Origin: Bacillota bacterium
GTDB taxonomy: Bacteria; Bacillota; Clostridia; DSM-8532
Length of the DNA: 59,233 nucleotides
Assembly (NCBI GenBank): GCA_023440865.1
Contig: JAEXRM010000205.1
Coordinates: forward strand, 1 to 59,233
Direction: 5' to 3'
This document shows positions 7,680 through 16,648 of the stretch, one piece after another. The notes below the pieces were generated by a model. That model did not search any database. It saw nothing but the letters and a program-made list of their open reading frames with translations, and was not told the DNA's origin. Made by a program: the position numbers and the translations under genes. How positions within the stretch are numbered: position 1 is the stretch's first letter; each line of letters starts with the position of its first letter.

Positions 7680-8534
7680 TCACCCGCCGTTGTGCTGCAC
7701 GCCCTTTGACCCGTTCCGGTACACCAGCATGCCGGTCGCCAGCAGCACCGCCGCATACAGCGCCTGCACCGGCAGCAGCCAGGCGCACTGCGCCCAGGTG
7801 AAGGACGAGGTCAGGCGCGCGGGTGCATACATCATGTAAGGATAGGGAAGGAACACGGCGATCTGCCGCAGCCATCCCGGCAGCATCTCCAGCGGCAGGA
7901 ACAGTCCCAGCATGAACGCGAGCTTCTGGGAGATCCACCAGAAGGCGGTGTTGTCCTCCGTCCAGAACACGGTCAGGCCGATCAGCGCCTCCGTCGCCAG
8001 GCACAGCAGCAGCCCCAGCAGCACGGAGAGCATCATGAAGGGCAGGTGGACAAGCCGAAAACCCTCCAACGGTCCCACCAGCACGAGTGCCGTCAGGCAG
8101 CCGACCGGCACGTTGATCGCGAGCCGGAGCGCGATCTGGCCGGCCGCGTCCGCATACAGGCTGCCCAGGTAATGATAGGGGCGCAGCAGCTGGATCGCGA
8201 CGTCGCCGGAGCGGATGTCGGTGTTGAGCCGTTCCATGATGTCGCTGCGGGTCAGCGTCACGATCTCCGCGATCGTGTAGTACCACAGCAGCCGGTTCAT
8301 CGTGTAGCCGGCGATGCCGCCCTTCTCGCCCGTCACCTTCTCCCACAGTTGCAGGAACATGAACAGGATGAGGCAGAAGAACAGCGAGCGGAACAGGAAG
8401 CTGCGCGTGTAGACCGCCGTGTTCTGCATGGCCGTCCGCGTCACGGCGCCGTACTTGCGGATCGTGCGGAGCGGCCCGCGCGGCGGGACACGCGGCGGGA
8501 CGGATCCCCGGGTGGTTCCCGTCAGGATGCTCAT
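7680..8534 (-). CDS. ABC-2 family transporter permease (COG4587 type)
   Basis: A 284-residue integral membrane protein, partner of the next permease. Hydrophobic segments include FRSLFFCLILFMFLQLW, PFMMLSVLLGLLLCLATEA and LLPVQALYAAVLLATGMLVY. The block NTDIRSGDVAIQLLRPYHY near residue 104 parallels the GEMDIFLLQPRD block of its partner, as expected for this pair. The N-terminal 25 residues are Pro/Arg-rich and cytoplasmic. The start overlaps the ATPase stop by four bases (ATGA), so stoichiometric synthesis with the ATPase is likely. The transported compound is unknown. Confidence 0.85.
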   Translation of the reverse strand: MSILTGTTRGSVPPRVPPRGPLRTIRKYGAVTRTAMQNTAVYTRSFLFRSLFFCLILFMFLQLWEKVTGEKGGIAGYTMNRLLWYYTIAEIVTLTRSDIMERLNTDIRSGDVAIQLLRPYHYLGSLYADAAGQIALRLAINVPVGCLTALVLVGPLEGFRLVHLPFMMLSVLLGLLLCLATEALIGLTVFWTEDNTAFWWISQKLAFMLGLFLPLEMLPGWLRQIAVFLPYPYMMYAPARLTSSFTWAQCAWLLPVQALYAAVLLATGMLVYRNGSKGVQHNGG

Positions 8535-9619
8535 GTTCCCTCACCGCCTTCCCCTGTCGAATCGGTTCCCTGTGACATACCGCCGCCTGCATGTTCGCCG
8601 AGCGCGGATGGCATATCGCCCTCCCTTGTGCCCATGCGGAAGATCTCGGAAATGATCTCCTCCATCGGCATGTCGGATATGGTCACGTCCGCCACCTCGC
8701 CGACCGTCATGACGCGGGCCATCGCCGCGTGCATCGAGCCCTCGAGCGCATCGACCTCCACGACCGCCTCGTTGCCGCGGCACTGCTGCACCTGGAAGCC
8801 GTCGCAGGATACAAGCCGCGCGCAGTCGACATCGGCGACATACTGCACCCGGATGATCTTCTTGCGCAGGTAGCTGCGCTTGAGCTCGGACACCGTGCTG
8901 TCGAGCACCATGCGCCCGTGGTTGATGATGACGGCGCGCCGGCACAGCTGCTCCACGTCGCCGACGTCATGGCTGGTCAGGAACACCGTGACCCGCTCCT
9001 CGCGGTTGATGCGCCGGATCATCTCGCGGATCTTCGCCTTGACGACCACGTCCAGGCCGATGGTGGGCTCGTCGAGGAACAGCACCTCCGGCTTGTGCAG
9101 GAGGGATGCCGCCACCTCGCAGCGCATGCGCTCGCCGAGCGAGAGCTTGCGGACCGGGGTCTTGAGGTGTTCTCCGATCTCAAGCAGCTCCACGAGCCCG
9201 TCGAGCCGCTTCTGCAGCTCCTTCCCGTCCACGTCGTAGATCGAGCCGAGCAGCCGGAAGCTGTCGAGGGCCGGCAGATGCCAGTACAGCATCGACTTCT
9301 GCCCGAACACGCTGCCGATGCGGTAGGCCAGCTGCCGCTGCTCCCTGCCGGGAACCAGTCCGCAGACACGCATCGTGCCGGAGGTCGGCGTCAGGATGCC
9401 CGTGAGCATCTTGATGGTCGTGGACTTCCCGGCGCCGTTGGGGCCAAGGAACGCCAGCATCTCGCCCTGTTCCACACAGAGGTGGATGGCATCGACCGCC
9501 AGCACGTCGCGGTACTGCGGATGGCGGATGGCCCGCAGGCTGCCGGCCAGACCGGGCTCCTTGATCTTGGCGCGGAAGGTCTTGGTAAGGGCGTTTGCTT
9601 CGAGGATTGTCGTTCCCAT
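8531..9619 (-). CDS. ABC transporter ATPase (COG4586 exporter type)
   Basis: A 362-residue ATP-binding subunit. Visible motifs are Walker A GPNGAGKST near residue 59, Q-loop VFGQK, signature LSLGERMRCE near residue 158, Walker B VLFLDEPTIGLD near residue 179, and H-loop FLTSHD. The N-terminal insertion containing RAIRHPQYRDVLAVD is typical of COG4586 ATPases that pair with COG3694/COG4587 permeases. A Gly-rich 35-residue tail is unusual. It energises export of an unknown substrate. It is first of the run ATPase-permease-permease-S51-GNAT-GNAT. Its leader may contain an attenuator (see 9716-9865). Confidence 0.9.
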   Translation of the reverse strand: MGTTILEANALTKTFRAKIKEPGLAGSLRAIRHPQYRDVLAVDAIHLCVEQGEMLAFLGPNGAGKSTTIKMLTGILTPTSGTMRVCGLVPGREQRQLAYRIGSVFGQKSMLYWHLPALDSFRLLGSIYDVDGKELQKRLDGLVELLEIGEHLKTPVRKLSLGERMRCEVAASLLHKPEVLFLDEPTIGLDVVVKAKIREMIRRINREERVTVFLTSHDVGDVEQLCRRAVIINHGRMVLDSTVSELKRSYLRKKIIRVQYVADVDCARLVSCDGFQVQQCRGNEAVVEVDALEGSMHAAMARVMTVGEVADVTISDMPMEEIISEIFRMGTREGDMPSALGEHAGGGMSQGTDSTGEGGEGT

Positions 9620-9654
9620 GATGTCACTGCCTTTCCCGCAGGGTCAACAAACAC

Positions 9655-9671
9655 ACCCGGTCAAACCGGGT
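9655..9671. promoter_or_regulatory. Inverted repeat upstream of ABC ATPase
   Basis: ACCCGGT-CAA-ACCGGGT is a perfect 7-bp inverted repeat about 35 bases upstream of the ATPase start. It could be an operator or an RNA hairpin in the leader. Confidence 0.4.
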
Positions 9672-9715
9672 TTGCCAACTGCGTGTCGTCTGATCGTCCT
9701 GCGTGTTTTGGGTGC

Positions 9716-9758
9716 AAAAAGGCGCGGCGCCCCTCTGCCAAGAGTGACTCCGCGCCTT
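9716..9758 (-). terminator. Terminator or attenuator before ABC exporter operon
   Basis: A perfect 9-bp stem (AAGGCGCGG/CCGCGCCTT), with an inner CTCT/AGAG helix, is followed on the minus strand by TTTTT. It is either the normal end of the QueG-like gene (stop at 9837) or an attenuator in the leader of the exporter operon if the promoter at 9836-9865 is used. Confidence 0.8.
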
Positions 9759-9835
9759 GAGGTGCGCGTGTAGAAGACAACCTTCCGATGCCGCTCGAAA
9801 CGCTTGCGCGCCCTAGACATCCTCACTTTTTCGGT

Positions 9836-9865
9836 ATCATACAGGATTTCCTGCAGATTTGTCAA
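9836..9865 (-). promoter_or_regulatory. Promoter-like element inside the QueG-like gene end
   Basis: TTGACA and TATGAT are spaced by 18 bases. The -10 box overlaps the stop codon of the QueG-like gene. The predicted transcript starts near 9829, giving a leader of about 210 bases to the ABC ATPase that contains the terminator hairpin. Confidence 0.5.
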
Positions 9866-10805
9866 GCACCCACCGCGCGATGGCTGGCGTGTCGGCATAC
9901 CCGCCTCCCTGGCTGATTGCCAGCAGGTTCCTGCGGAGCATCTTGTGGTAACCGGCAAGCCCGACGGCACGCAGCTTTTCCATGAGCGGCTCCGGGACAT
10001 CGGCCGCCTCCCGGTCCTCCAGGAGCGCCGCGGTTTCCGCCTTGTCGAAGACCCCGCCCATCACGACGCGGTCGAGCTGACCGGCATTTGCCGGGCAAGC
10101 CGTCTGGCAATGCATGCATCCGACAGCGCTGTTGTGGAAATGCGGCTGCATGAAGTCGGGAAATGCTTCTCCCGGATACTCATTGTGCCGCGTGATGCAC
10201 AAGCCGGCATCGATGATCCTGCGGTTCCCGACGATGGCGCCGGTCGGGCAGGCCTTTACGCATCGCCGGCAATGATCGCACATCGCCATGCGGCGGGGTG
10301 CCTGCCAGTCGTCGGAATCGCACGGCATGTCGGAATGGTAGGCGGACAACAGGGCAAAGCTTCCCATCCCGTCGACATAGCAGATGTTGTTCCGTCCATA
10401 ACAGGCCAGCCCGCTGTGCGCGGCACACAGCTTCTCCGGCAGGCAGCGCGCCCATGCGGCCCGATACCCCCGTGCCGACAGCCAGCCATTGAGCCGCTCC
10501 TCGATCACGTGCTGCGCCTTGCCATATTCGGCGTATGTGGGCGGAACGACCGTTTTCACGATGCCCCCATCCAGATGGAACGCCACCTTGACCATCGGAA
10601 CCGGCATGGCGACCACCAGAACGCTTCTTGCGAAATCGGGAACGGCAAAGGACAGAAACCCGGACACTTCCGCATACAGGGACCCGTCCACCTGCGCATG
10701 CTTCCCAAGATCCGAGAACGCCTGCGCCAGCTCCGGCACATGTGCGGTAGAGAACGCACGGATCCGCATGCCCGCCTGTCGGATCCCGTCAAGGACTTCT
10801 TTCAT
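9837..10805 (-). CDS. QueG-like 4Fe-4S double-cluster protein
   Basis: A 322-residue cytoplasmic protein related to epoxyqueuosine reductase. The ferredoxin-like block near residue 177 has CDHCRRCVKACPTGAI and, about 50 residues later, CMHCQTACPAN, giving ligands for two 4Fe-4S clusters. Upstream, YVDGMGSFALLSAYHSD occupies the place of the cobalamin-site region of QueG. The canonical CISYLTIE-type segment is replaced by LCITRHNEYPGEA, and there is no C-terminal HEAT-repeat extension, so I do not think it acts in tRNA queuosine synthesis. It lies 15 bases downstream of the GH127 gene, on the same strand, and is probably co-transcribed. A role as an electron-transfer or small-molecule reductase in sugar metabolism is inference. 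Confidence 0.75.
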   Translation of the reverse strand: MKEVLDGIRQAGMRIRAFSTAHVPELAQAFSDLGKHAQVDGSLYAEVSGFLSFAVPDFARSVLVVAMPVPMVKVAFHLDGGIVKTVVPPTYAEYGKAQHVIEERLNGWLSARGYRAAWARCLPEKLCAAHSGLACYGRNNICYVDGMGSFALLSAYHSDMPCDSDDWQAPRRMAMCDHCRRCVKACPTGAIVGNRRIIDAGLCITRHNEYPGEAFPDFMQPHFHNSAVGCMHCQTACPANAGQLDRVVMGGVFDKAETAALLEDREAADVPEPLMEKLRAVGLAGYHKMLRRNLLAISQGGGYADTPAIARWVLDKSAGNPV

Positions 10806-10820
10806 GCGCTTCTCCCTCGT

Positions 10821-12821
10821 TCACTCCACCCGCAGCCACACCGCCATCTCCCCCACGCCGCGGTTGTTCCAGGCGTAGTAGGGAACGGCCCTGAGCGTGG
10901 CATCCTCCGCATCGTACGGTGGCTTTCCGGATTCCAGCGTCCGGTACAGGTCGCCGTTGTCCCAGCCGGTCTCCCTGTGCCGCACCCCTTCGGCGGTCAC
11001 CGTGACGACACCGCCCAGCAGGCCGGCATCGAATTGCGCCGTCAGAGGCCGGTCCGTGCGGATGGACAGGGCAGGCAGGTTTGCGCCATTGTCGACTTCC
11101 TCGAAGCAATATGCCATCGGCCCGTACATCACGGCCACCTTGCCCATGTCGGCGCGCACCTTCGGATGCGCGACCACCAGCCGGGGTGCCAGTGCCAGGT
11201 CGAGCACCACCGTGTCGCCGGGCTGCCAGACCCGGTGGATGCAGGCATATCCGGCCTCTGCGACATTCGGTGCGGTCGCGGGTGCGCCGCAGACGGAGAG
11301 GGTGGCGCCCTTCGCCCAACCGGGCACACGGATGCCGAGCGTGAAGGCCTGCGACGGAAATGCCTTGTCGGATATGGCCGTGATTTGGAATGCCACCCTG
11401 CCATCCCACGGATAGCCGGTTTCCTGCACCAGGCGCACAACGCCGTCCGCCAGGTTCAGCTCCGCCTCGCCGCCGATGAACAGGTGGGCGTACACCGCAT
11501 CCGGGCCGGTCGAGTAGACGTACTCCCCCAGATCCGCCATCAGCCGGGCCAGATTCGGCGGGCAGCAGGCGCAGCCGTACCAGTGGGGTCGTTCCGGCAC
11601 GACATGGCGCTTGCCGGGATCCTTCGCGGAGGCCTCCGGCTGCACCTCGAGCGGATTGACATAGAAGAAGTGGCGGCCGTCCTTCGCCATGCCGCTGATG
11701 ACGGAATTGTAGAGCGCCTGCTCCATGATGTCGGCATACCGGCGATCCGCCCCGAACTGGAGCATGCGGTGCGCGAAGAAGATCAGGCCGATGGAGGCGC
11801 AGGTTTCCTGGTACACCGTGTCGTTCGGCAGATCGTAGTCGAAGGAGAATGCCTCCCCGTGCACGGTCTGGCCGATGCCGCCAGTCACGTACAGCTGCTT
11901 TTCGACGATATTGGCAAACAGTCTTTCACAGGCTGCCTTCAACCCCTCGTCCCCCGTCAGGCGGGCGATGTCCGCCATGCCGGCATACAGATACACGGCG
12001 CGTACAGCGTGGCCCACAGCCACATCCTGCTCGCGCACCGGCTTGTGGGCCTGGTGGTAGGCGAGGTTCGGCGGCAGGTGCTGCAGTTTTCCGTCCCAGT
12101 GGCCGAAGCGGCCGTGCCGCTCCCAGTCCTCGAGGAAAAAATGCGGTTCGGTGCCGCGCGCGTCGATCATGAACTTCGCCAGGTTGAGGTACTTGTCGTT
12201 TCCGGTTGCCCGGTAGAGCTTCACCAGGCCGAGTTCCACCTCTTCATGCCCGTCGTAGCCCCGCAGCTTGCCCGGTTCCGGTCCGAACACGGTGTCGGCA
12301 TGGTCGGCGAAGCGGCACATCACATCGAGGAGCTTGCGCTTGCCGGTGCCCTCGTAGTAGGCGACCGCGGCTTCCATCATATGGCCGGCGGAATAGAGCT
12401 CGTGGCATTCGAGCAGGTTGGTCCAGCGCTTGCCCGGCTCCTTGAGCTGGAACCAGGTGTTGAGATAGCCGTCGGGCTGCTGGGCTTTCGCGATGAGGTC
12501 GATCGCGCTGTCCGCCAGCGCCTCGAGCGCCGGATCGGGATGGGTTTTGAGGCTGTATCCCACCGCCTCGAGCCATTTGGCGACATCGGAGTCCTGGAAG
12601 ACCATGCCCTTGAACTCGCCGGTGGCCTCGCCCGCCACAATGCGGAAGTTCTCGATCGCATGACTCGGCTCGGCGCCGGGAACCCGGTCGTTCAGTGCAT
12701 CCCATTGAAAGGGGATGACGACGTCGCGCACGAGTGTCTGGGTTTGGGACCAGAACGCGTCGCGGATGCGGACATCCGCCAGTGGAACCGGTGTGAGGGC
12801 TGATTGTGCCTTGCTGTCCAT
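10821..12821 (-). CDS. GH127 beta-L-arabinofuranosidase
   Basis: A 666-residue glycoside hydrolase of family 127 (former DUF1680). In the characterised HypBA1 enzyme the site is a zinc centre of one Glu and three Cys, one Cys being the nucleophile. The matching residues are here: Glu and Cys in VYQETCASIG near residue 332 and the Cys pair in WYGCACCPPN near residue 410. There is no signal peptide, so it is cytoplasmic and should act on imported arabinofuranosyl oligosaccharides, releasing L-arabinose. The (alpha/alpha)6 barrel spans most of the chain with beta domains at the C-terminus. The start at 12821 has AAGGAG. The AraC-type gene at 13139 is divergent and likely controls it. Confidence 0.9.
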   Translation of the reverse strand: MDSKAQSALTPVPLADVRIRDAFWSQTQTLVRDVVIPFQWDALNDRVPGAEPSHAIENFRIVAGEATGEFKGMVFQDSDVAKWLEAVGYSLKTHPDPALEALADSAIDLIAKAQQPDGYLNTWFQLKEPGKRWTNLLECHELYSAGHMMEAAVAYYEGTGKRKLLDVMCRFADHADTVFGPEPGKLRGYDGHEEVELGLVKLYRATGNDKYLNLAKFMIDARGTEPHFFLEDWERHGRFGHWDGKLQHLPPNLAYHQAHKPVREQDVAVGHAVRAVYLYAGMADIARLTGDEGLKAACERLFANIVEKQLYVTGGIGQTVHGEAFSFDYDLPNDTVYQETCASIGLIFFAHRMLQFGADRRYADIMEQALYNSVISGMAKDGRHFFYVNPLEVQPEASAKDPGKRHVVPERPHWYGCACCPPNLARLMADLGEYVYSTGPDAVYAHLFIGGEAELNLADGVVRLVQETGYPWDGRVAFQITAISDKAFPSQAFTLGIRVPGWAKGATLSVCGAPATAPNVAEAGYACIHRVWQPGDTVVLDLALAPRLVVAHPKVRADMGKVAVMYGPMAYCFEEVDNGANLPALSIRTDRPLTAQFDAGLLGGVVTVTAEGVRHRETGWDNGDLYRTLESGKPPYDAEDATLRAVPYYAWNNRGVGEMAVWLRVE

Positions 12822-13046
12822 CGTTATGCTCCTTCGCATGCGCCACGGCGATGCCGTCCTGCCGCTCCGTTTGATGCCGTGCCCTTGCCCGGTCACGGCG
12901 ACTGTGTCCATCGTATCATCCTGCACGCGTAGCGGCGACCGTCAGGCCTGGAGAATCGGTGGATTTTTCCGACTTGTCCGGAACACCGGACCGGTCCGGG
13001 CGGCACGCTGCGCCCCGCGTGCCGTTTCTGTCGCGCATTCGTGCGC

Positions 13047-13089
13047 ATGCATGCGGACGCGTGCATGATGGGCAGGTTCGGCGTATAAT
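13047..13089 (+). promoter_or_regulatory. Operator-like repeat and -10 box, GH127/AraC divergent region
   Basis: In the 317-base gap between GH127 and AraC, ATGCATGCG-GA-CGCGTGCAT (13047-13066) is a near-perfect 9-bp inverted repeat, followed by TATAAT at 13084-13089 facing the AraC gene. No convincing -35 box is seen, as expected if an activator is needed. I see nothing else clear in this gap; a GH127-directed promoter was not resolved. Confidence 0.5.
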
Positions 13090-13138
13090 GGTGGAACGGT
13101 TTCCTTCATCGTGAACCAAGGGTGGTGAATTCCGCATC

Positions 13139-14005
13139 ATGCCCATGAGACTCGACCTTTCCAGACCGCTTCGGCACCTTTCCTGCGGTCTGTTCCAAAC
13201 CGAAGAGCCCTGGCGGCATGCCAGCCGGGTCATCGACAGCGTGGAGATTCTTCTTGGCCAGAAGGGCATCGTCCATCTCGAGCAGGATGGCATCCCCTAT
13301 TTGCTGGCCCCGGGAACGGCGCTGCTCTTGCAGCCCGGACTGCCGCACCGCGGCATCCGCGATTCGGAAGGCGAGACATCGTTCTTCTGGGCGCATTTCC
13401 CGTTGCCGAACGATGCCCGGATCCAGCTGGAGGACGGCATGCAGGACCTATCGGCCCTGCCGCGCGACACGGTGCTGCTGCCGGACTGCTTTCTCCCCGC
13501 CCGCCCGGAGAAGCCGGCCATCCTGTTCCGGCAGCTGCTGCACACGGCCAACGCCGGGTACCGGAACCCGCTGGCCTGCGACTACGCGCTGTCCCTCATC
13601 GTGCTCGAGCTCTCCCATCAGTACGTCGAGGGGCGGCTTGCCGCCGAGGCGGGGCTGGAGCCGCAGCGCCGCATCATCAGCGAAATCCTCGAATGGATCC
13701 GCATCCACCTCCCCGAACCGTTCACCCTGGGTGACGTGGCGCGGCGATTCGGATTCAACGAGGACTATCTGACCCGGCTCTTCAAGCGGCACCTCGGTGT
13801 CGGCTTCGTGCGGTATGTGAACACGGAACGCCTGTCCAGGGCGCGGAACCTGCTTGCCCAGACCTGGTTCGGTGTCAAGGAGATCGCCTGGCAGTGCGGG
13901 TTCCCGGATGAGAAGTACTTCATGCGGCTGTTCCGCGAATCGGAGGGCATGACGCCCACGGCATACCGCAACGCGTACCACCGCACCCATGTCAACAACC
14001 AGTGA
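13139..14005 (+). CDS. AraC family transcriptional regulator
   Basis: A 288-residue regulator. The N-terminal half is a cupin-like sugar-sensing domain (LEQDGIPYLLAPGTALLLQP, PHRGIRDSEGE). The C-terminal 100 residues hold two helix-turn-helix motifs: FTLGDVARRFGFNEDYLTRL and VKEIAWQCGFPDEKYFMRLF, ending in the usual GMTPTAYRNA. A GGTGGTG site precedes ATG at 13139; ATG at 13145 is an alternative. Divergence from the GH127 gene suggests it activates arabinofuranosidase expression in response to a pentose or its oligosaccharide. The target is inferred from position only. Confidence 0.85.
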   Translation: MPMRLDLSRPLRHLSCGLFQTEEPWRHASRVIDSVEILLGQKGIVHLEQDGIPYLLAPGTALLLQPGLPHRGIRDSEGETSFFWAHFPLPNDARIQLEDGMQDLSALPRDTVLLPDCFLPARPEKPAILFRQLLHTANAGYRNPLACDYALSLIVLELSHQYVEGRLAAEAGLEPQRRIISEILEWIRIHLPEPFTLGDVARRFGFNEDYLTRLFKRHLGVGFVRYVNTERLSRARNLLAQTWFGVKEIAWQCGFPDEKYFMRLFRESEGMTPTAYRNAYHRTHVNNQ

Positions 14006-14135
14006 CAGTCGCCGCACAGCGACACCGTACACGGCCATGCGGCGGCTCGCGCCGCCATGCGCCGACATGCAACGCCGCCACCGGATGCGACAATGCTTCC
14101 GGCCTGGCGGCATGGACAAGAAAGGCGGACCTGCC

Positions 14136-16442
14136 ATGCTTTCATCGCTTGATGCCATCCGGCGCTGCCGCGCCGGCGACCTGACCGTGCTCCGCACGCA
14201 CCGGTGGCTGCGGCACCTGTATCTGACACGCGAGCACCAGGCCAATCTCGAACGGCTCGAGTCGCTGGAGGCGCTCGCCGGAAATCCGGTGCTCGACTAT
14301 GTGGCGCGTTCGCTGGAGATCCTCGCGGTCATCGGCCTGCCGGAACGACTCCGCGGCCTGGCGGAGGAAACCCTCCGCTGGTCCGAGGTCGCCAAGGCCG
14401 GCATGCCGCATGAACGCGCGCGGTGGATCGCGCAAGGCGTCAACGTGCATGCGCACAACGAGGGCTCCGCGGCCCTGTACCTGGCCGATTGCGACGAGCA
14501 GGCCGCCCTGCGCCGGAAGATCGGCATGACAGTCGCTGATGGTTGCCGCACGGAGGAAGCCGGCAGCCTCATGATCGCGGAGGCGGACCGCGGCCGCAAC
14601 CTGGCGTCGGACGGGCGTATCGTGTCCGATGCCGACGTGCCGGTCGTCGCGTGCCTCATCGCCACGCACGGCCTGATCGGCCAGGCGATCCGCGGGGAGA
14701 CCACACTTGCGGCCAGCGCGCCGCTGCGCGACCTGCCGGCCGGAGCATGCAGCCTGTCATCCGACGAATGGCACCGGCTCCTGCTGGCACTCAACCGGTG
14801 CATCATCGAAGCGGTATCCCCGGCGCTCTGGCAAACCGTCGAACCCGCCGTCCGCGAGGCGCTGCAGACACTCGAGCGCGGAGAGCTCAACAGGCTCGGT
14901 TTGAAGGAACGGCTGCGCCTGCTGCGTGCCGAATCGATCCGCAGCGGGGAGGACTTTGATGCCGCCTATGCCGCATGCATGACGGATCCGCGGGTGGAGG
15001 CGGCCATCGGCCGCCTGCTGTCCGCCTCGTCGCTGTGGTATGTGGAGGCCGCCCTGCATGACTTCTCGCTGGAGGAGTTCGTCAAGATCCTGCTGCTGTC
15101 GCCCGGCAGCGCGCAGTCGCCCGGCAGCATGCAGTCGTCTGCATCGGACAGTTCGGCGTCGGGGATCTCGCCGGACGCGGCGGAGGCTGCACCGGACGCA
15201 TCGGTGACCGCACTGGAATCCGCCGGCGGCGCCCTGCCCCGACACATCAGCTTCGCGCCCCTGATGTGCGACCTGCACCGCCAGCATCGCGGGAAAAAGC
15301 GCGTCAACCTCTACGCGCAGCGCATCATCAGCCGGTATCTCGCCGATCTGGACATGCAGGCCCTGTTGGACGGGCATCTTCCCCACAATCCGCATGTGGC
15401 GCCGGAATGCGGCACCGCTCCGGGCTGCGGTGACACGGTGTTCTTCCGGTTCCGCTTCTCCCCGGCCGGCAGCCGGCTCATCGACTTCTGCATCGAAGCG
15501 GAGCAGGCCGGCCTGATGTACGAACGCGCCGTGATGATGGTGTTCGACCTCTTCGGCCTGCGGCGCGACGCCTATGACCGATTCTACGACGAGGAGCGCT
15601 ATCTGGAGACGATGAATGGCAGCATCGGCTTCAAGAAGGTGCTGCTGTCCCATGTGGTGGGCCATCACGTGCTCGACATCGGGCCGGGTGGCGGCGCCCT
15701 GCTGGACGCCCTGACGGAGCGTTTCCCGGAAAAGCGCGTCACAGGCGTGGACATCGCGCAAAACGTGCTCGACGCGCTGGGCCGCCGCAAGACGCTCGAA
15801 CACCGCCCCTGGCATGTACAGTACGGAAACGCGCTCGACCTGGGCGCGCACTTCGTGTCGGGCAGCGTCGACACGATCATCTTCTGCTCGATCCTGCATG
15901 AGCTGTTCTCCTATGTGCCGCACGAGGGGCGGCTCTTCCGGCACGAGACGCTCGCGGCCGCATTGAGGAGCGCCTATGCCATCCTGCCGCCCGGTGGGCG
16001 CATCCTCATCCGCGACGGCATCATGACGGAGCCGGAGGACCAGATGCGCATCATCCGGTTCCGTTCCGACGAGGGGCTGGCATTCCTTGCGCGTTATCAG
16101 CAGGATTTCAAGGGCCGCAGCATCCAGTACCGACTCGTCGGCCACAACGAGGTGATCCTGCCGGTCAACGACGCGATGGAATTCCTCTACACCTATACGT
16201 GGGGCGAAGATTCCTACGCCCACGAGGTCAACGAGCAGTTCGGCTGCTTCACGCCCACGGGTTGGCGCCGGTTCATCGCCGATACACTCGGGGAGACGGC
16301 CGTCATCCGGCTGCTGGATCACCACCTGCAGGACGGCTATGAAGCCGCGCTGGCACCGAAGATCGAGCTGCTGGACGAGAACCGGCAACCGGTGCGGCTT
16401 CCGGACAGCACCTGCATCCTGGTCATCGAGAAAGGGACTTGA
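14136..16442 (+). CDS. Large SAM-dependent methyltransferase with unknown N-terminal region
   Basis: A 768-residue cytoplasmic protein. The C-terminal third is a class I methyltransferase: motif I is HVLDIGPGGGALL near residue 513, the acidic end of strand 2 is TGVDIAQNVLDAL, and IIFCSILHELFSY near residue 590 is the post-motif region. Residues 1-320 are helical (HRWLRHLYLTREHQANLERL, WSEVAKAGMPHERARWIAQG) with no family I can name. A Ser/Ala/Pro-rich linker near residues 325-365 (GSAQSPGSMQSS) separates the halves. The start at 14136 has AAGGCGG; ATG at 14112 is possible. The substrate is unknown. It may be transcribed with the AraC gene, whose stop lies 130 bases upstream. Confidence 0.7.
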   Translation: MLSSLDAIRRCRAGDLTVLRTHRWLRHLYLTREHQANLERLESLEALAGNPVLDYVARSLEILAVIGLPERLRGLAEETLRWSEVAKAGMPHERARWIAQGVNVHAHNEGSAALYLADCDEQAALRRKIGMTVADGCRTEEAGSLMIAEADRGRNLASDGRIVSDADVPVVACLIATHGLIGQAIRGETTLAASAPLRDLPAGACSLSSDEWHRLLLALNRCIIEAVSPALWQTVEPAVREALQTLERGELNRLGLKERLRLLRAESIRSGEDFDAAYAACMTDPRVEAAIGRLLSASSLWYVEAALHDFSLEEFVKILLLSPGSAQSPGSMQSSASDSSASGISPDAAEAAPDASVTALESAGGALPRHISFAPLMCDLHRQHRGKKRVNLYAQRIISRYLADLDMQALLDGHLPHNPHVAPECGTAPGCGDTVFFRFRFSPAGSRLIDFCIEAEQAGLMYERAVMMVFDLFGLRRDAYDRFYDEERYLETMNGSIGFKKVLLSHVVGHHVLDIGPGGGALLDALTERFPEKRVTGVDIAQNVLDALGRRKTLEHRPWHVQYGNALDLGAHFVSGSVDTIIFCSILHELFSYVPHEGRLFRHETLAAALRSAYAILPPGGRILIRDGIMTEPEDQMRIIRFRSDEGLAFLARYQQDFKGRSIQYRLVGHNEVILPVNDAMEFLYTYTWGEDSYAHEVNEQFGCFTPTGWRRFIADTLGETAVIRLLDHHLQDGYEAALAPKIELLDENRQPVRLPDSTCILVIEKGT

Positions 16443-16648
16443 GATCGGGAACACACCAGTCCACGCCTTTCTGGTTCGTATGATGTGCCAGACGATTCCG
16501 GCCGTCCACACGCAGACAATCGCCATCGTCCAGCGATGTCAAGTCGGAGCCGGATCCCGCCCTGCAGGCATCCTGCTGTCTTCACAGAAAATGCCATGGT
16601 CCGGCATGCTCGGATATGTCACAATAGCGGAAAGGGAGGACGAAAGAC

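Noticed and set aside
9644..9820. Arg-rich 58-codon frame in the ABC leader as a real gene
   Set aside because: It has no adequate ribosome site and ends in non-protein-like sequence. I mention it only as a possible leader peptide.
9804..12803. A 999-codon open frame on the plus strand
   Set aside because: It lies antisense to the GH127 and QueG-like genes. High GC makes long antisense frames common here; the minus-strand products have clear catalytic motifs.
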